Below are positions 51,620 through 60,522 of a DNA stretch of 64,000 nt, in pieces (position 1 is the first letter of the stretch; every line of letters begins with the position of its first letter). Under the pieces are notes generated by a model. The model ran no database searches, was not told the DNA's origin, and saw only the letters and a list, made by a program, of their open reading frames with translations. Source of the DNA: Mediterranea massiliensis (lineage in GTDB: Bacteria > Bacteroidota > Bacteroidia > Bacteroidales > Bacteroidaceae); contig CATXSD010000001.1 of assembly GCA_958402075.1 (NCBI GenBank), forward strand, positions 26,261 through 90,260, read 5' to 3'. The translations under genes and the position numbers were made by a program.

Positions 51620-52966
51620 CTACCATTCTATAAACTTGCCACGTTCTTTCCGCTTCTGCAGCTCTTCAGCCAAGAAGCGCTGCCTGTCCTTGGCAATGTA
51701 GCGGCGTGCAAAGATGTTGGGTACAGCTACGCCCAACGATATGCAAAGGATGATGAGCGAAGCATTGATGCCATTGGAAACCGCGATAGTCACCTCGCCT
51801 ACAACACCGTTCATATTGATCAGTGCCATCAACGACCGATACATCAATACACCGGGAATCATCGGGATGACCGATGGAATGGTCAGCACATGGTTGGGAA
51901 CATGAAACCAGTGTACCGCCTTTACAGCCACCAGGCTCACCACCAACGCCCCCATAAAAGAGCCTACCACCGGACCGAAGCCCAGCTCGAAGTTGACAAA
52001 ATTTCGGGTACAGACAGCCAGCATACCGCCGATGGCCACTACCCACAACAAGCGGCGCTGGATGTTGAAAATCATAGAGAAACCCATAGCAGCAATAGCT
52101 GCCGCGACAGCATACGTCAAGTATGTGTCGTGCGGAACAATGCTCAGTTCGCTGAACTTCCTGTCGATGACCAGATCTTCCATTACCAGGACACGCATGG
52201 CCAATACAATGCCGAACGCCATGGCTACCACCATCAAGGCCGTATTCACGGCCCGGACGATACCCACCTGTATGTAGTTGTCTATCATATCGTCCACAAA
52301 GTTAATGAGCGGAACTCCCGGCACAATGAACAATGCACAAGCCAACAGAGGATGATACGGAGTATCCGACCATCCGAAAAAAGTCGTAACATAAGCCAGG
52401 CACGTAGAGATGAAGGCCGCAATGGCGATGCTCATATAATGATTGATACCAAACTCATTGCAACGCGCACGTACCCGGAATCCGGCAAAAGCACAAATGG
52501 AAGCAAACAGGAAAGCAATCCAGTCGCCACCGAACAGTTTGCAGAATCCGCCACAGGCAAAACCGGCGCCGATAGCCACCACATAGGGCACATAGTTGCG
52601 CTTCTTTGAGCGGATGCGCTCCAGTTCCTCTTCATACTGGTCCAGTGAATAGTCGTTCTCGATGGCCCGCCACGACAACTTGCTGATTTCAGAAATCGCC
52701 GTCATGTTGATGCCATGCTTCTCGCATTTCTGAAACTTGGAGAACGAATGCGAGCCGTCGCTCACGTTCACCATCAGCATGGTATAACTCACATCAATAT
52801 GAAGCTTTTCCTCAGGCAGCCCCAAATAGGCCGCCACGCGGTTCATGTTACGGACAATGCGGTTTGTATCGGCGGCACTCTCCACTAATAATTTTCCTGT
52901 ACGGAGCAACAAATCAAGTTTCCTTCTTAACAAGGCCACTTCTTGGTCAGTCAATGCTTTAGCCAT
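51620..52966 (-). CDS. Threonine/serine exporter (ThrE) family protein
   Basis: The product has 448 residues starting MAKALTDQEVALLRRKLD; the 35-codon upstream extension covers a promoter element and was rejected. The soluble N-terminal half and membrane segments of the ThrE domain (about 15-265) are joined to a second, ThrE_2-like membrane domain (about 290-430), about ten hydrophobic segments in all. Export of Thr/Ser or related compounds is suggested by family. Confidence 0.9.
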   Translation of the reverse strand: MAKALTDQEVALLRRKLDLLLRTGKLLVESAADTNRIVRNMNRVAAYLGLPEEKLHIDVSYTMLMVNVSDGSHSFSKFQKCEKHGINMTAISEISKLSWRAIENDYSLDQYEEELERIRSKKRNYVPYVVAIGAGFACGGFCKLFGGDWIAFLFASICAFAGFRVRARCNEFGINHYMSIAIAAFISTCLAYVTTFFGWSDTPYHPLLACALFIVPGVPLINFVDDMIDNYIQVGIVRAVNTALMVVAMAFGIVLAMRVLVMEDLVIDRKFSELSIVPHDTYLTYAVAAAIAAMGFSMIFNIQRRLLWVVAIGGMLAVCTRNFVNFELGFGPVVGSFMGALVVSLVAVKAVHWFHVPNHVLTIPSVIPMIPGVLMYRSLMALINMNGVVGEVTIAVSNGINASLIILCISLGVAVPNIFARRYIAKDRQRFLAEELQKRKERGKFIEW

Positions 52967-52995
52967 CTTCCAGTAATCGTTAATTTTTCGGACTG

Positions 52996-53043
52996 CAAAG
53001 ATAGTGCAAACGGAGTGAAACACAAAGTGAAAACATCGTTTTC
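52996..53043 (-). promoter_or_regulatory. Hairpin-embedded promoter of the ThrE-type gene
   Basis: Minus strand: TATCTTTG (52996-53003) with TTTG 19 bp upstream (53023-53026). Next to it GAAAAC/GTTTTC with a 3-base loop (53029-53043) forms the small stem. The flank GTTTGCACTATCTTTGC is shared with the elements at 36.4 and 47.4 kb. Start codon 30 bp downstream. Confidence 0.75.
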
Positions 53044-53112
53044 GAACATTATGCATCCAAAGTGAAGCCAAATTCCCGTGCCAATTATTCCTTGATCTGA
53101 ATCTGACCTTTC

Positions 53113-54531
53113 TTAGAATTGGGTCAAATCAAGATCCGTCACCCCGACCAGATCGGGCAATCGAACCTCTTCAGCTCCCAAAAGTTCTACAGATACCGTA
53201 TGCGTTCCTCCACCTTGATAGGAATGAACAGCCTCCTCCTGATAGGCCTCTTCCTGTCCATCTCCCCAATAAATCCGGCCATAGCTGAAATAGGTACCAT
53301 AGAAAAGCGGAATGCCAAACGTACTGTTGACATGAGTAATCCGAAGCCACCCCCGATCCTGACGCCCAGGTTGAACAACCTTAATAGTTTGTTGCAACTC
53401 ACCTGCACTCAGTGTAATGACAGCCTCACGAGACTCCGTGCTCGGATTCAGGTCAATAATAAAACTTAAAGGCACTTCCATCAATGTACGGGTTGAAGCA
53501 GGCTGTCGTATCCATTCGGCAGAAAGTTCTACCTGAAAATCGACATTTGTATTTACAGAAAAATCCAGAGTACCGCCCATGGCATCCACCGTATATTCCT
53601 CCTGCGCCACAAGAATGGCATCTTTCTGCACTTGCGTGATGGTCACCGTATCGGCCACTCCCGATTCTTCATTAAAAAATGCAATGCGTGCCGAACGAAA
53701 ATCATAATCTTCGTTCGGAGCGACCTCGAACCGCCGCGTATAGGTAGAGAAAGAACGGGTAACCGCCTCGGTCAGCCAAGCAACATCGTCAAGCATTTGC
53801 ATCTGGAAAGGCACATTGCTGCGAAGTTCTACGGCCACAATACCTCCTTCGCTGCCCACCGTATACTCATCCTGGGTAAGCATTACACCCGGTTGTTCCC
53901 CGGCCTGATAGACGGTAACGGTTTCGGACAGCTCGCCACTGCGGATTACAATCTTCCCTTCCCGCTTGTCAAACGACTCGTTGGCAGCAGCCGTGAAGCG
54001 AAGCTGGGTGGACGTCATCGAACGCGTCTGCACGGCGGCCAACCATTCGGCAGCCTTCTCGTCTACCTGACAGTCGAAAGCGATATTTGCCTTCACTTCA
54101 ATCGTCACTTCTCCACCTTCGGCACCTACTTCCACACGATTGGAAGTGACGGTCAGCGCATCCTTCTGTTTCTGTACAAAGGTCATGCGCGCTGTTGCCG
54201 TTCCTGACTTCAGAATCAACGTGGCATTCCGTTCGTCAGGCGTTTCGTTGGCAGTAACGGTCAGCGTAACTACCGAACACGTGGCATCGCCCCGAGTGGG
54301 AGTGACACTACACCAATCCTGATCGACTTCGGCCGTCCACGCAGCCGTGGAAGTGAAATGCACATCAGCCTGGCCACCGGCCGTTTCGAACACAAGTTGC
54401 TGTCCCTTGTCAAAGGTGATGGTGGGAGCTTCGGGCTGCCTATTTTCAGGGTCGTCCGAACAAGCCGACAGCAGAAAGACTGCTGACCAAAGAATCCCTA
54501 TAATCAGATATATATTCAGTTTCATATTCAT
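53113..54531 (-). CDS. BACON-domain lipoprotein
   Basis: The 472-residue protein starts MNMKLNIYLI (MKLNIYLI also possible) and has a lipoprotein signal ending LLSAC (Cys24). About four repeated Ig-like BACON modules of 85-90 residues follow (each with a phrase like VEVGAEGGEVTIEVKAN and VTVYQAGEQ). The C-terminal stretch has WGDGQEEAYQEEAVHSYQ and ends LDLTQF, PKD-like. It starts 25 bp after a C10 protease gene and may bind or restrain that protease at the surface; this is inference. Confidence 0.85.
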   Translation of the reverse strand: MNMKLNIYLIIGILWSAVFLLSACSDDPENRQPEAPTITFDKGQQLVFETAGGQADVHFTSTAAWTAEVDQDWCSVTPTRGDATCSVVTLTVTANETPDERNATLILKSGTATARMTFVQKQKDALTVTSNRVEVGAEGGEVTIEVKANIAFDCQVDEKAAEWLAAVQTRSMTSTQLRFTAAANESFDKREGKIVIRSGELSETVTVYQAGEQPGVMLTQDEYTVGSEGGIVAVELRSNVPFQMQMLDDVAWLTEAVTRSFSTYTRRFEVAPNEDYDFRSARIAFFNEESGVADTVTITQVQKDAILVAQEEYTVDAMGGTLDFSVNTNVDFQVELSAEWIRQPASTRTLMEVPLSFIIDLNPSTESREAVITLSAGELQQTIKVVQPGRQDRGWLRITHVNSTFGIPLFYGTYFSYGRIYWGDGQEEAYQEEAVHSYQGGGTHTVSVELLGAEEVRLPDLVGVTDLDLTQF

Positions 54532-54556
54532 AGATTTATGTATGTTTGATTTTAGA

Positions 54557-56341
54557 TTATTCAGCCGCATTGGATGTGGAGAAGTTCAACGTTTTCTTGT
54601 CGTCTCCCTTCTGCAACGTGAGCGTATAGGTTCCGGTGCCAAGCAGGGAAGTATCAACAGTGACTTCATTTTCCTGAATCTGACATCTGTCACTCAAGTC
54701 GTTGCCGTCAGACGATTGCAAGGTAACGGTAACCCCATCCTTCAAATGAAGCTTCAACAGACGGTTCTTCTTATTATAGGTGAGCTGAGTGGTTTCTTCG
54801 ATGGAATATTCATCGGCAATCAGCAGATCCCATACGCAACCTGCCTCATCGTTTCCCTTGATGAGCGTCCAATCAGGAGTATTCATACTACGATAGTATG
54901 AGCGGATACGGTATCCAATATTAATTCTATGATTAATAGTTAAATACACGCTAAAAAGAAAGCTACTACCTGAATAAAAATTATCATATTCTGAAACATT
55001 CCAAGTTTCTAATTCTTCTACGATATTTCCATGTTTATCTACTAATGCAAATAAAATATCCCCCACAAAATTCATAGAACCGCTATTCACTATAAGAGCA
55101 TTTAATATAAAGGGTATTCCTGTAGAAATTTCCTGTTCTACCCACAATCCTGGTCCTCCTGAATATTTCGCAAATCTTAATTCTTCTATGAAATTTTTAC
55201 CATTTGTTTCTTTTTGAATACCTATTACAGCATCTTGGTTATTATTATAACCTTCTGCTAAGCCACCGACTCCTTGTCCAGCTGGATCAAGTGCTGTTAG
55301 TAAGAAATAACCATTGCAAGATCCTCCCCAACCCCAGTTGACACTGAAATAATTATCAGTAGTATAACCATCCAAAACAAATGCATGACCTCCTTCATCA
55401 TTAGAACCACTATAGATAATAGGACGGTTGTTATTCAATTCAACTTTCATTAATTGATGCCATTCTACTGTAGAATAGTAATCACGATTAATCCACCTAG
55501 TTGCTTTATCATACCCCATATAAGTAATCAGACCATACGGAATGTTTGAAGTAGCAGCACCTGTCCCATCAAGTCCATAACCAGCTTGCAGCATCACACC
55601 TAAATCGCGCATTAGGGTTGCTACAGCTTCAGCCTCTGTCTGAGTATAGTCTTCCCAAGGATATTCCAAAAGCATCTTCGCCCAATTATAGGGATGTCCC
55701 AAAGAAATTTCCGGAAGTGTTATTCCATCCCAAGTCTCATACCCCGGCAAGACTCCAACTCCTTTTTCGGGCCATTGATGGTAACGCATAACGATGGCTA
55801 AAGCGGTAATGACACAACCTGTAGGAGTCCTTTGTCCATTAATCATAGGACAATACCAGTTATAAGGTTCTCCCTGATTCCATTCAGCCGTCTCCAATTT
55901 TACGACAACCTCCCCGGCATCCATAGACTTCCAGGCACGTGTAACAGCTTCCTGAGTCTTTGTACCGTCACGACGCGCGGCATTCACTTGTTCGCGCAAC
56001 AGGTTTAGCCAGTCTTTTAGGTTTTGCGGGATGCTATCTTTCAAGAATTCGTACTCGAAAGAATAACCAAGGACAGGCATAGCCACATCATCGCCTGCCA
56101 CAATGACAAACCCCGGTCCGCCGGCATTGTCGAAAACATAGTACGCCGGCTCCAATCCCGACGAACGCGTCGCTATACTTTCGCTATCGAATGCCAACTG
56201 CAACGACGGTGTTCCCCCACGTGTTGCGGGTGCAGACTTCCAAAACGAAAGAGCCAACTGCCTCGCCTGATTTTCTGTTACATTTTCAGCAGAAGCTATT
56301 CCCCCTAAAAATAGAACTAATAAGAAAAGAAATCGTTTCAT
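54557..56341 (-). CDS. C10-family cysteine protease (streptopain-like), secreted
   Basis: The product has 594 residues starting MKRFLFLLVLFLGGIASA (signal). A SpeB-type propeptide of about 130 residues precedes the catalytic domain with Cys176 in TPTGCVITALAIVMRYH, His319 in GGHAFVLDGY and the NWGWGG block. The C-terminal 200 residues are beta-rich. The central kilobase (about 54.9-55.8 kb) is visibly more AT-rich than both ends of the gene. Followed by a BACON lipoprotein, where other Bacteroides C10 genes often have inhibitor genes. Confidence 0.93.
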   Translation of the reverse strand: MKRFLFLLVLFLGGIASAENVTENQARQLALSFWKSAPATRGGTPSLQLAFDSESIATRSSGLEPAYYVFDNAGGPGFVIVAGDDVAMPVLGYSFEYEFLKDSIPQNLKDWLNLLREQVNAARRDGTKTQEAVTRAWKSMDAGEVVVKLETAEWNQGEPYNWYCPMINGQRTPTGCVITALAIVMRYHQWPEKGVGVLPGYETWDGITLPEISLGHPYNWAKMLLEYPWEDYTQTEAEAVATLMRDLGVMLQAGYGLDGTGAATSNIPYGLITYMGYDKATRWINRDYYSTVEWHQLMKVELNNNRPIIYSGSNDEGGHAFVLDGYTTDNYFSVNWGWGGSCNGYFLLTALDPAGQGVGGLAEGYNNNQDAVIGIQKETNGKNFIEELRFAKYSGGPGLWVEQEISTGIPFILNALIVNSGSMNFVGDILFALVDKHGNIVEELETWNVSEYDNFYSGSSFLFSVYLTINHRINIGYRIRSYYRSMNTPDWTLIKGNDEAGCVWDLLIADEYSIEETTQLTYNKKNRLLKLHLKDGVTVTLQSSDGNDLSDRCQIQENEVTVDTSLLGTGTYTLTLQKGDDKKTLNFSTSNAAE

Positions 56342-56487
56342 GAATGACTTGTATGATTTAAAGATTAGCAAATTACTCTACCACAAAAATAGTGAATAAT
56401 CAGAAAATAACAATACAATTTTGAAGAATTTCTTTACATCAATAAAAAAATATATCCAACAACTATCTGAATGTTACAGCATAAAAA

Positions 56488-56511
56488 AAGCCGTCCCAGT
56501 CGGGACGGCTT
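56488..56511 (-). terminator. Terminator of the aldolase gene
   Basis: AAGCCGTCCC and GGGACGGCTT pair over 10 bp with a 4-base loop, followed leftward by a T7 run, 26 bp past the fba stop. Confidence 0.93.
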
Positions 56512-56536
56512 CCTTTGTCATATACCGGTGAAGAAA

Positions 56537-57541
56537 TTATTCGGCCAACTTGTTGTTTGAACCCAGCACGTTGATGATTTTGTGCTTGTACAGTTTCTCC
56601 ATTTCGTCACGAGCCGGACCCAGGTACTTACGAGGATCGAACTCAGCGGGTTTCTCAGCAAATACCTTGCGGACAGCAGCTGTCATAGCCAAACGAGAGT
56701 CTGAGTCGATGTTGATCTTGCAGACAGCAGACTTGGCAGCCTTACGCAGCTCGTCTTCGGGGATACCGATAGCAGCTTCCAGCTTGCCACCATACTGGTT
56801 GATCATGTCTACATATTCCTGAGGAACGGAAGAAGATCCGTGGAGTACGATGGGGAAGCCCGGCAATTTCTCCATAACAGCATCCAATACATCGAATGCC
56901 AAAGGAGGAGGTACCAGACGGCCTGTCTTCGGATCTACGTGGCACTGTTCGGGTTTGAACTTGTATGCACCATGAGAAGTACCGATAGAGATAGCCAAGC
57001 TGTCGCAACCTGTACGGGTAGCAAAGTCGATTACTTCTTCAGGGTTTGTATAAGTGTGATGTTCAGCAGATACTTCATCTTCTACACCAGCCAATACACC
57101 CAGTTCACCTTCAACTGTTACATCAAACTGATGAGCATATTCAACAACCTTCTTAGTCAGAGCGACATTCTCTTCGTAAGGCAGATGAGAACCGTCGATC
57201 ATTACAGAAGAGAAGCCCATGTCTACACAAGACTTGCACAGTTCGAAGCTGTCACCGTGGTCCAGGTGCAGAACGATTTCAGGATGTTCGCATCCCAATT
57301 CCTTTGCATACTGAACGGCACCTTCGGCCATGTAGCGCAGCAAAGTCTGGTTGGCATAGTTGCGGGCACCCTTAGAAACCTGCAGGATAACCGGGCTCTT
57401 TTCCTCAGAAGAAGCCTTGATGATGGCTTGCAACTGCTCCATATTGTTGAAGTTGAATGCCGGAATGGCATAACCGCCCTTGATGGCACGCGCAAACATC
57501 GCTTTGGTGTTTACGAGACCTAAATCTTTGTAATTAACCAT
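56537..57541 (-). CDS. fba: Class II fructose-bisphosphate aldolase
   Basis: The 334-residue zinc enzyme of glycolysis and gluconeogenesis is cytoplasmic. Metal and substrate motifs include HLDHGDSFELCK near 92, VEGELGVLAGVED near 142 and INIDSDSRLAMT near 275. Class II by these motifs rather than the Lys-dependent class I. Monocistronic with its own promoter and terminator. Confidence 0.95.
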   Translation of the reverse strand: MVNYKDLGLVNTKAMFARAIKGGYAIPAFNFNNMEQLQAIIKASSEEKSPVILQVSKGARNYANQTLLRYMAEGAVQYAKELGCEHPEIVLHLDHGDSFELCKSCVDMGFSSVMIDGSHLPYEENVALTKKVVEYAHQFDVTVEGELGVLAGVEDEVSAEHHTYTNPEEVIDFATRTGCDSLAISIGTSHGAYKFKPEQCHVDPKTGRLVPPPLAFDVLDAVMEKLPGFPIVLHGSSSVPQEYVDMINQYGGKLEAAIGIPEDELRKAAKSAVCKINIDSDSRLAMTAAVRKVFAEKPAEFDPRKYLGPARDEMEKLYKHKIINVLGSNNKLAE

Positions 57542-57580
57542 TTTGTTTAAAAGTTTATTGTTAGTGAATCAAATTCTGTG

Positions 57581-57588
57581 CAAAAGTA
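57581..57588 (-). promoter_or_regulatory. -7 box of the aldolase gene
   Basis: Minus-strand TACTTTTG fits TAnnTTTG, 40 bp before the start; -33 box not clear. Confidence 0.5.
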
Positions 57589-57736
57589 CACATTCTCCTT
57601 TAAAAAGCGGTCACAAGGCCTATAAAAAAACTATCCGAACACAAAGAAAAACAAAAATTTTTCATGTGTTTGAAGAGTTTTAACAAAAGATTGCAATGTC
57701 TACGTTGCAAACCCGATCCGAAAATCGGCATGCAAC

Positions 57737-58744
57737 TTATTTCTTCAGATAGATGATGGTAGGCAGGTGGTCGCTGTAACCGTTCAGCCACGTACGGCCG
57801 CCGTGGGTACGCAAGGGCGAACCCTTGTACTTACCGTCCTGCTGGATGAGGTAATCGCGGCGGAACACTTCATGATGGTCATAACGCAATCCCCTGCGCT
57901 TTTTCAGCAAAGGTTTTGACAGAACTATCTGGTCGAACAGGTTCCATTTACCCCGATACAGCAAGGTACCTACCCCGTCGTCCTGCAGGGTTTCCCACCA
58001 CGGATTATAGAAATCGGCCTTCTTCACCTCTTTTTTATACTTGCGGGCGCCCAGCGTCTGCATGCTCTCGTCCATGGGGTCGTCGTTCATGTCGCCCATC
58101 ACGATCAGCTTCAGCCTCCGGTCGCTGCGTTGCAGGGAGTCGGCCAGCGCCCGTACTTGGCGGGCTGCATGCACCCGCACCGGCGACTTGGCACCGCGCG
58201 AAGGCCAATGGTTGACGATGACACAGACACGCTCACCGGCCATCCGCCCGTCCACAATCAGAAAGCCGCGCGTCAGGTGTACCGTGTCGCCCTGATAGGG
58301 CTCGGACAAGACCAGCCTGGAAGCCGTCACTTCATATTGCTGTGGGTCGTAAAGCAAGGCACAGTCGATACCCCGCTTGTCAGGCCCTTCGTAATGGATA
58401 AACTTGTATTGGGAAAGGGAAGGCTGCTCCAGCAAGTCGGTCAGCACCCGGTCGTTCTCCACTTCGGCCACACCGATAAAGGCCGGTCCCTGGGGCACTT
58501 CGTCGCGCGACAGGGACGAAAGCACCCGTGCCATATTCGCCAGCTTGGCTTTATACTTCTGTGATGTCCACTTGTAGCTGCCCCCTGGCAAGAAATCATA
58601 ATCGTTCTTGCCGGCATCGTGAATGGTATCAAACAGATTCTCAAGATTGTAGAACGCCACGCTATACAAGCCGCGCTTTCCGTTCTGCGCCCCCACGCCG
58701 ACGGCAAAGAGGCAGAGAGTCATTAAGAAGAATAGTTTTTTCAT
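57737..58744 (-). CDS. Secreted endonuclease/exonuclease/phosphatase-family protein
   Basis: The 335-residue protein has a signal peptide (MKKLFFLMTLCLFAVGVGA). Fold motifs are FYNLENLFDT, GVAEVENDRVL with the metal-binding Glu, VNHWPSRGA, GDMNDDPMDE and the final YSDHLP with catalytic Asp-His. It should be a metal-dependent phosphodiesterase outside the cytoplasm; nuclease versus phosphatase cannot be decided. Confidence 0.9.
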   Translation of the reverse strand: MKKLFFLMTLCLFAVGVGAQNGKRGLYSVAFYNLENLFDTIHDAGKNDYDFLPGGSYKWTSQKYKAKLANMARVLSSLSRDEVPQGPAFIGVAEVENDRVLTDLLEQPSLSQYKFIHYEGPDKRGIDCALLYDPQQYEVTASRLVLSEPYQGDTVHLTRGFLIVDGRMAGERVCVIVNHWPSRGAKSPVRVHAARQVRALADSLQRSDRRLKLIVMGDMNDDPMDESMQTLGARKYKKEVKKADFYNPWWETLQDDGVGTLLYRGKWNLFDQIVLSKPLLKKRRGLRYDHHEVFRRDYLIQQDGKYKGSPLRTHGGRTWLNGYSDHLPTIIYLKK

Positions 58745-58838
58745 AATTATGCGAATGGTTTCGGCTGCAAAAGAAAGAAATAAAACGAGATAAACCTATT
58801 TTTTCAGCAAACTTTTTTTCTGTTTCAATAAATAGCAC

Positions 58839-58846
58839 TATCTTTG
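58839..58846 (+). promoter_or_regulatory. -7 box of rpmE2
   Basis: TATCTTTG, about 90 bp before the ATG at 58937, leaving a long leader; -33 region only T-rich. Confidence 0.6.
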
Positions 58847-58936
58847 CACCCTGAAAAGTCAAAAAGACCATTACACACCACTATTTGTTACCAAGCATAT
58901 AGTAACCGAAATAAAAAAATTAAAAACAATATCGAA

Positions 58937-59191
58937 ATGAAAAAAGGTATTCATCCCGAAAATTACCGTCCGGTAGTATTCAAAGATATGTCGAATGGCG
59001 ACATGTTCCTGTCTCGTTCCACAGTCAATACGAAAGAGACAATCGAATTCGAAGGCGAAACTTATCCGTTGGTAAAACTGGAAATCTCCAGCTCTTCCCA
59101 CCCGTTCTACACCGGTAAGTCCAAGTTGGTCGATACAGCCGGTCGTGTGGACAAGTTCATGAGCCGCTACGCCAAGAGCCAGAAGAAATAA
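58937..59191 (+). CDS. rpmE2: 50S ribosomal protein L31 type B
   Basis: The 84-residue protein starts [19 protein letters not shown] and lacks the Cys zinc ribbon, so it is the zinc-free type B form. A longer frame to 58844 begins inside the promoter and was rejected. Terminator directly downstream. Confidence 0.95.
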   Translation: MKKGIHPENYRPVVFKDMSNGDMFLSRSTVNTKETIEFEGETYPLVKLEISSSSHPFYTGKSKLVDTAGRVDKFMSRYAKSQKK

Positions 59192-59215
59192 TCATTTCTT
59201 TATTTGAAAAGACTA

Positions 59216-59255
59216 AGAAAGAGGATGCGTACCTGCGCATCCTCTTTTCTTTTTG
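59216..59255 (+). terminator. rpmE2 terminator
   Basis: GAGGATGCG and CGCATCCTC pair, extended by AAGAAA/TTTTCTT, with a T-rich tail 25 bp past the stop. Confidence 0.92.
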
Positions 59256-59264
59256 TCAATAATG

Positions 59265-59385
59265 GACCTAAGCGTCCGTTTACCCTGCTTAAAGCTTCCG
59301 TTTGCCCAGCCCAAACGAATCATTTAAGCTGGGCAAAGCCCTGCTTTAAGCTGGACAAACGATTGCTTTAAGCAGGGCAAACAGG
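59265..59385. repeat. Array F: 22-bp units in two opposed half-arrays
   Basis: GTTTRCCC units at 59278 and 59300 are in reverse orientation. GGGCAAAS/GGACAAAC units at 59331, 59353 and 59375 are forward; both halves keep the 22-bp step. CCCTGCTTAAAGC at the left pairs with GCTTTAAGCAGGG at the right. The unit matches array D. It lies between the rpmE2 terminator and the end of gcvT. Confidence 0.88.
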
Positions 59386-59400
59386 ACCTCCACCCAGAAC

Positions 59401-60486
59401 TTACTTCCGGAAAGGCGGCTTCACGACTACAGCCTTCAGCTTGCGGCCGCGCATGTCGATGCAGATTTCCGTTCCCGGCTTGCTGAATTCGGTCTTCACA
59501 TATCCCATGCCGATGCCTATCTTTCGCATGGGCGACATGGTGCCCGAAGTCACCGTACCAATCGGATGACCTTCCGTATCCATCAGTCCGTATCCATGAC
59601 GGGGAATACCCCGGTCTATCATCTCAAAGCCTACCAGCTTGCGGGCCACACCCTCGGCCTTCTGCTTCTCCAGCATCGGACGGTTGATGAAGTTCTTGCC
59701 GTCCACAAACTTGGTAATCCAGCCCAGGCCGGCCTCGATGGGCGATGTGGTGTCATCGATGTCGTTGCCATACAGGCAGAAGCCCATCTCCAGGCGAAGT
59801 GTATCGCGGGCTCCCAAGCCAATGGGCTTGATGCCGAACTCGGCACCGGCCTCGAACACCGCATCCCAGATTTTCAAGGCAGCGTCGGGATAGAAGTACA
59901 ACTCAAAGCCACCGGCTCCCGTATAGCCGGTATTCGAAATGATGACATCCTTTTCGCCCGCGAACTCGCCGTGGGTAAAGGTGTAATAAGGCAGTGACGA
60001 CAGATCGATGGATGTCAGTTTCTGCAAGGCCAGAATGGCTTTCGGGCCCTGTACGGCCAACTGGGCCATGCGGTCGGAAGCGTTTTCCAGCTCGGCCCCT
60101 TCGGTATTATGGGACACGCACCAGTTCCAATCTTTCTCTATGTTGGCCGCGTTCACAACCAGCATATACTTTTCGGGTTCGTAGCAATAGACCAGCAGGT
60201 CGTCCACAATGCCTCCCGTTTCGTTAGGGAAACAAGTGTACTGCACCTTACCGGGAGTGAGAGCAGCCACATTGTTGGAGGTTACCTTCTGGAGGAAATC
60301 CAGCGCATGCGGACCCTTTACCCAAAATTCGCCCATGTGCGACACGTCGAAGACGCCCACACCGTGGCAGACGGTCAGATGTTCGTCGATGATGCCCGAA
60401 TATTCAATCGGCATATTATATCCCGCAAACTCGTGCATCTTGGCACCCAGCGAGATATGTTTTTCAGTAAATGGAGTGGTTTTCAT
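59401..60486 (-). CDS. gcvT: Glycine cleavage system T protein (aminomethyltransferase)
   Basis: The 361-residue protein transfers the methylene group from the H-protein-bound intermediate to tetrahydrofolate. It has the barrel opening [15 protein letters not shown], the folate-site [11 protein letters not shown] near 195 and the C-terminal [13 protein letters not shown]. No gcvH or gcvP is adjacent. Follows pepT by 36 bp. Confidence 0.95.
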   Translation of the reverse strand: MKTTPFTEKHISLGAKMHEFAGYNMPIEYSGIIDEHLTVCHGVGVFDVSHMGEFWVKGPHALDFLQKVTSNNVAALTPGKVQYTCFPNETGGIVDDLLVYCYEPEKYMLVVNAANIEKDWNWCVSHNTEGAELENASDRMAQLAVQGPKAILALQKLTSIDLSSLPYYTFTHGEFAGEKDVIISNTGYTGAGGFELYFYPDAALKIWDAVFEAGAEFGIKPIGLGARDTLRLEMGFCLYGNDIDDTTSPIEAGLGWITKFVDGKNFINRPMLEKQKAEGVARKLVGFEMIDRGIPRHGYGLMDTEGHPIGTVTSGTMSPMRKIGIGMGYVKTEFSKPGTEICIDMRGRKLKAVVVKPPFRK

Positions 60487-60522
60487 GAAACTAATATTTA
60501 AGCATTCAGTATTTTTATCTCA

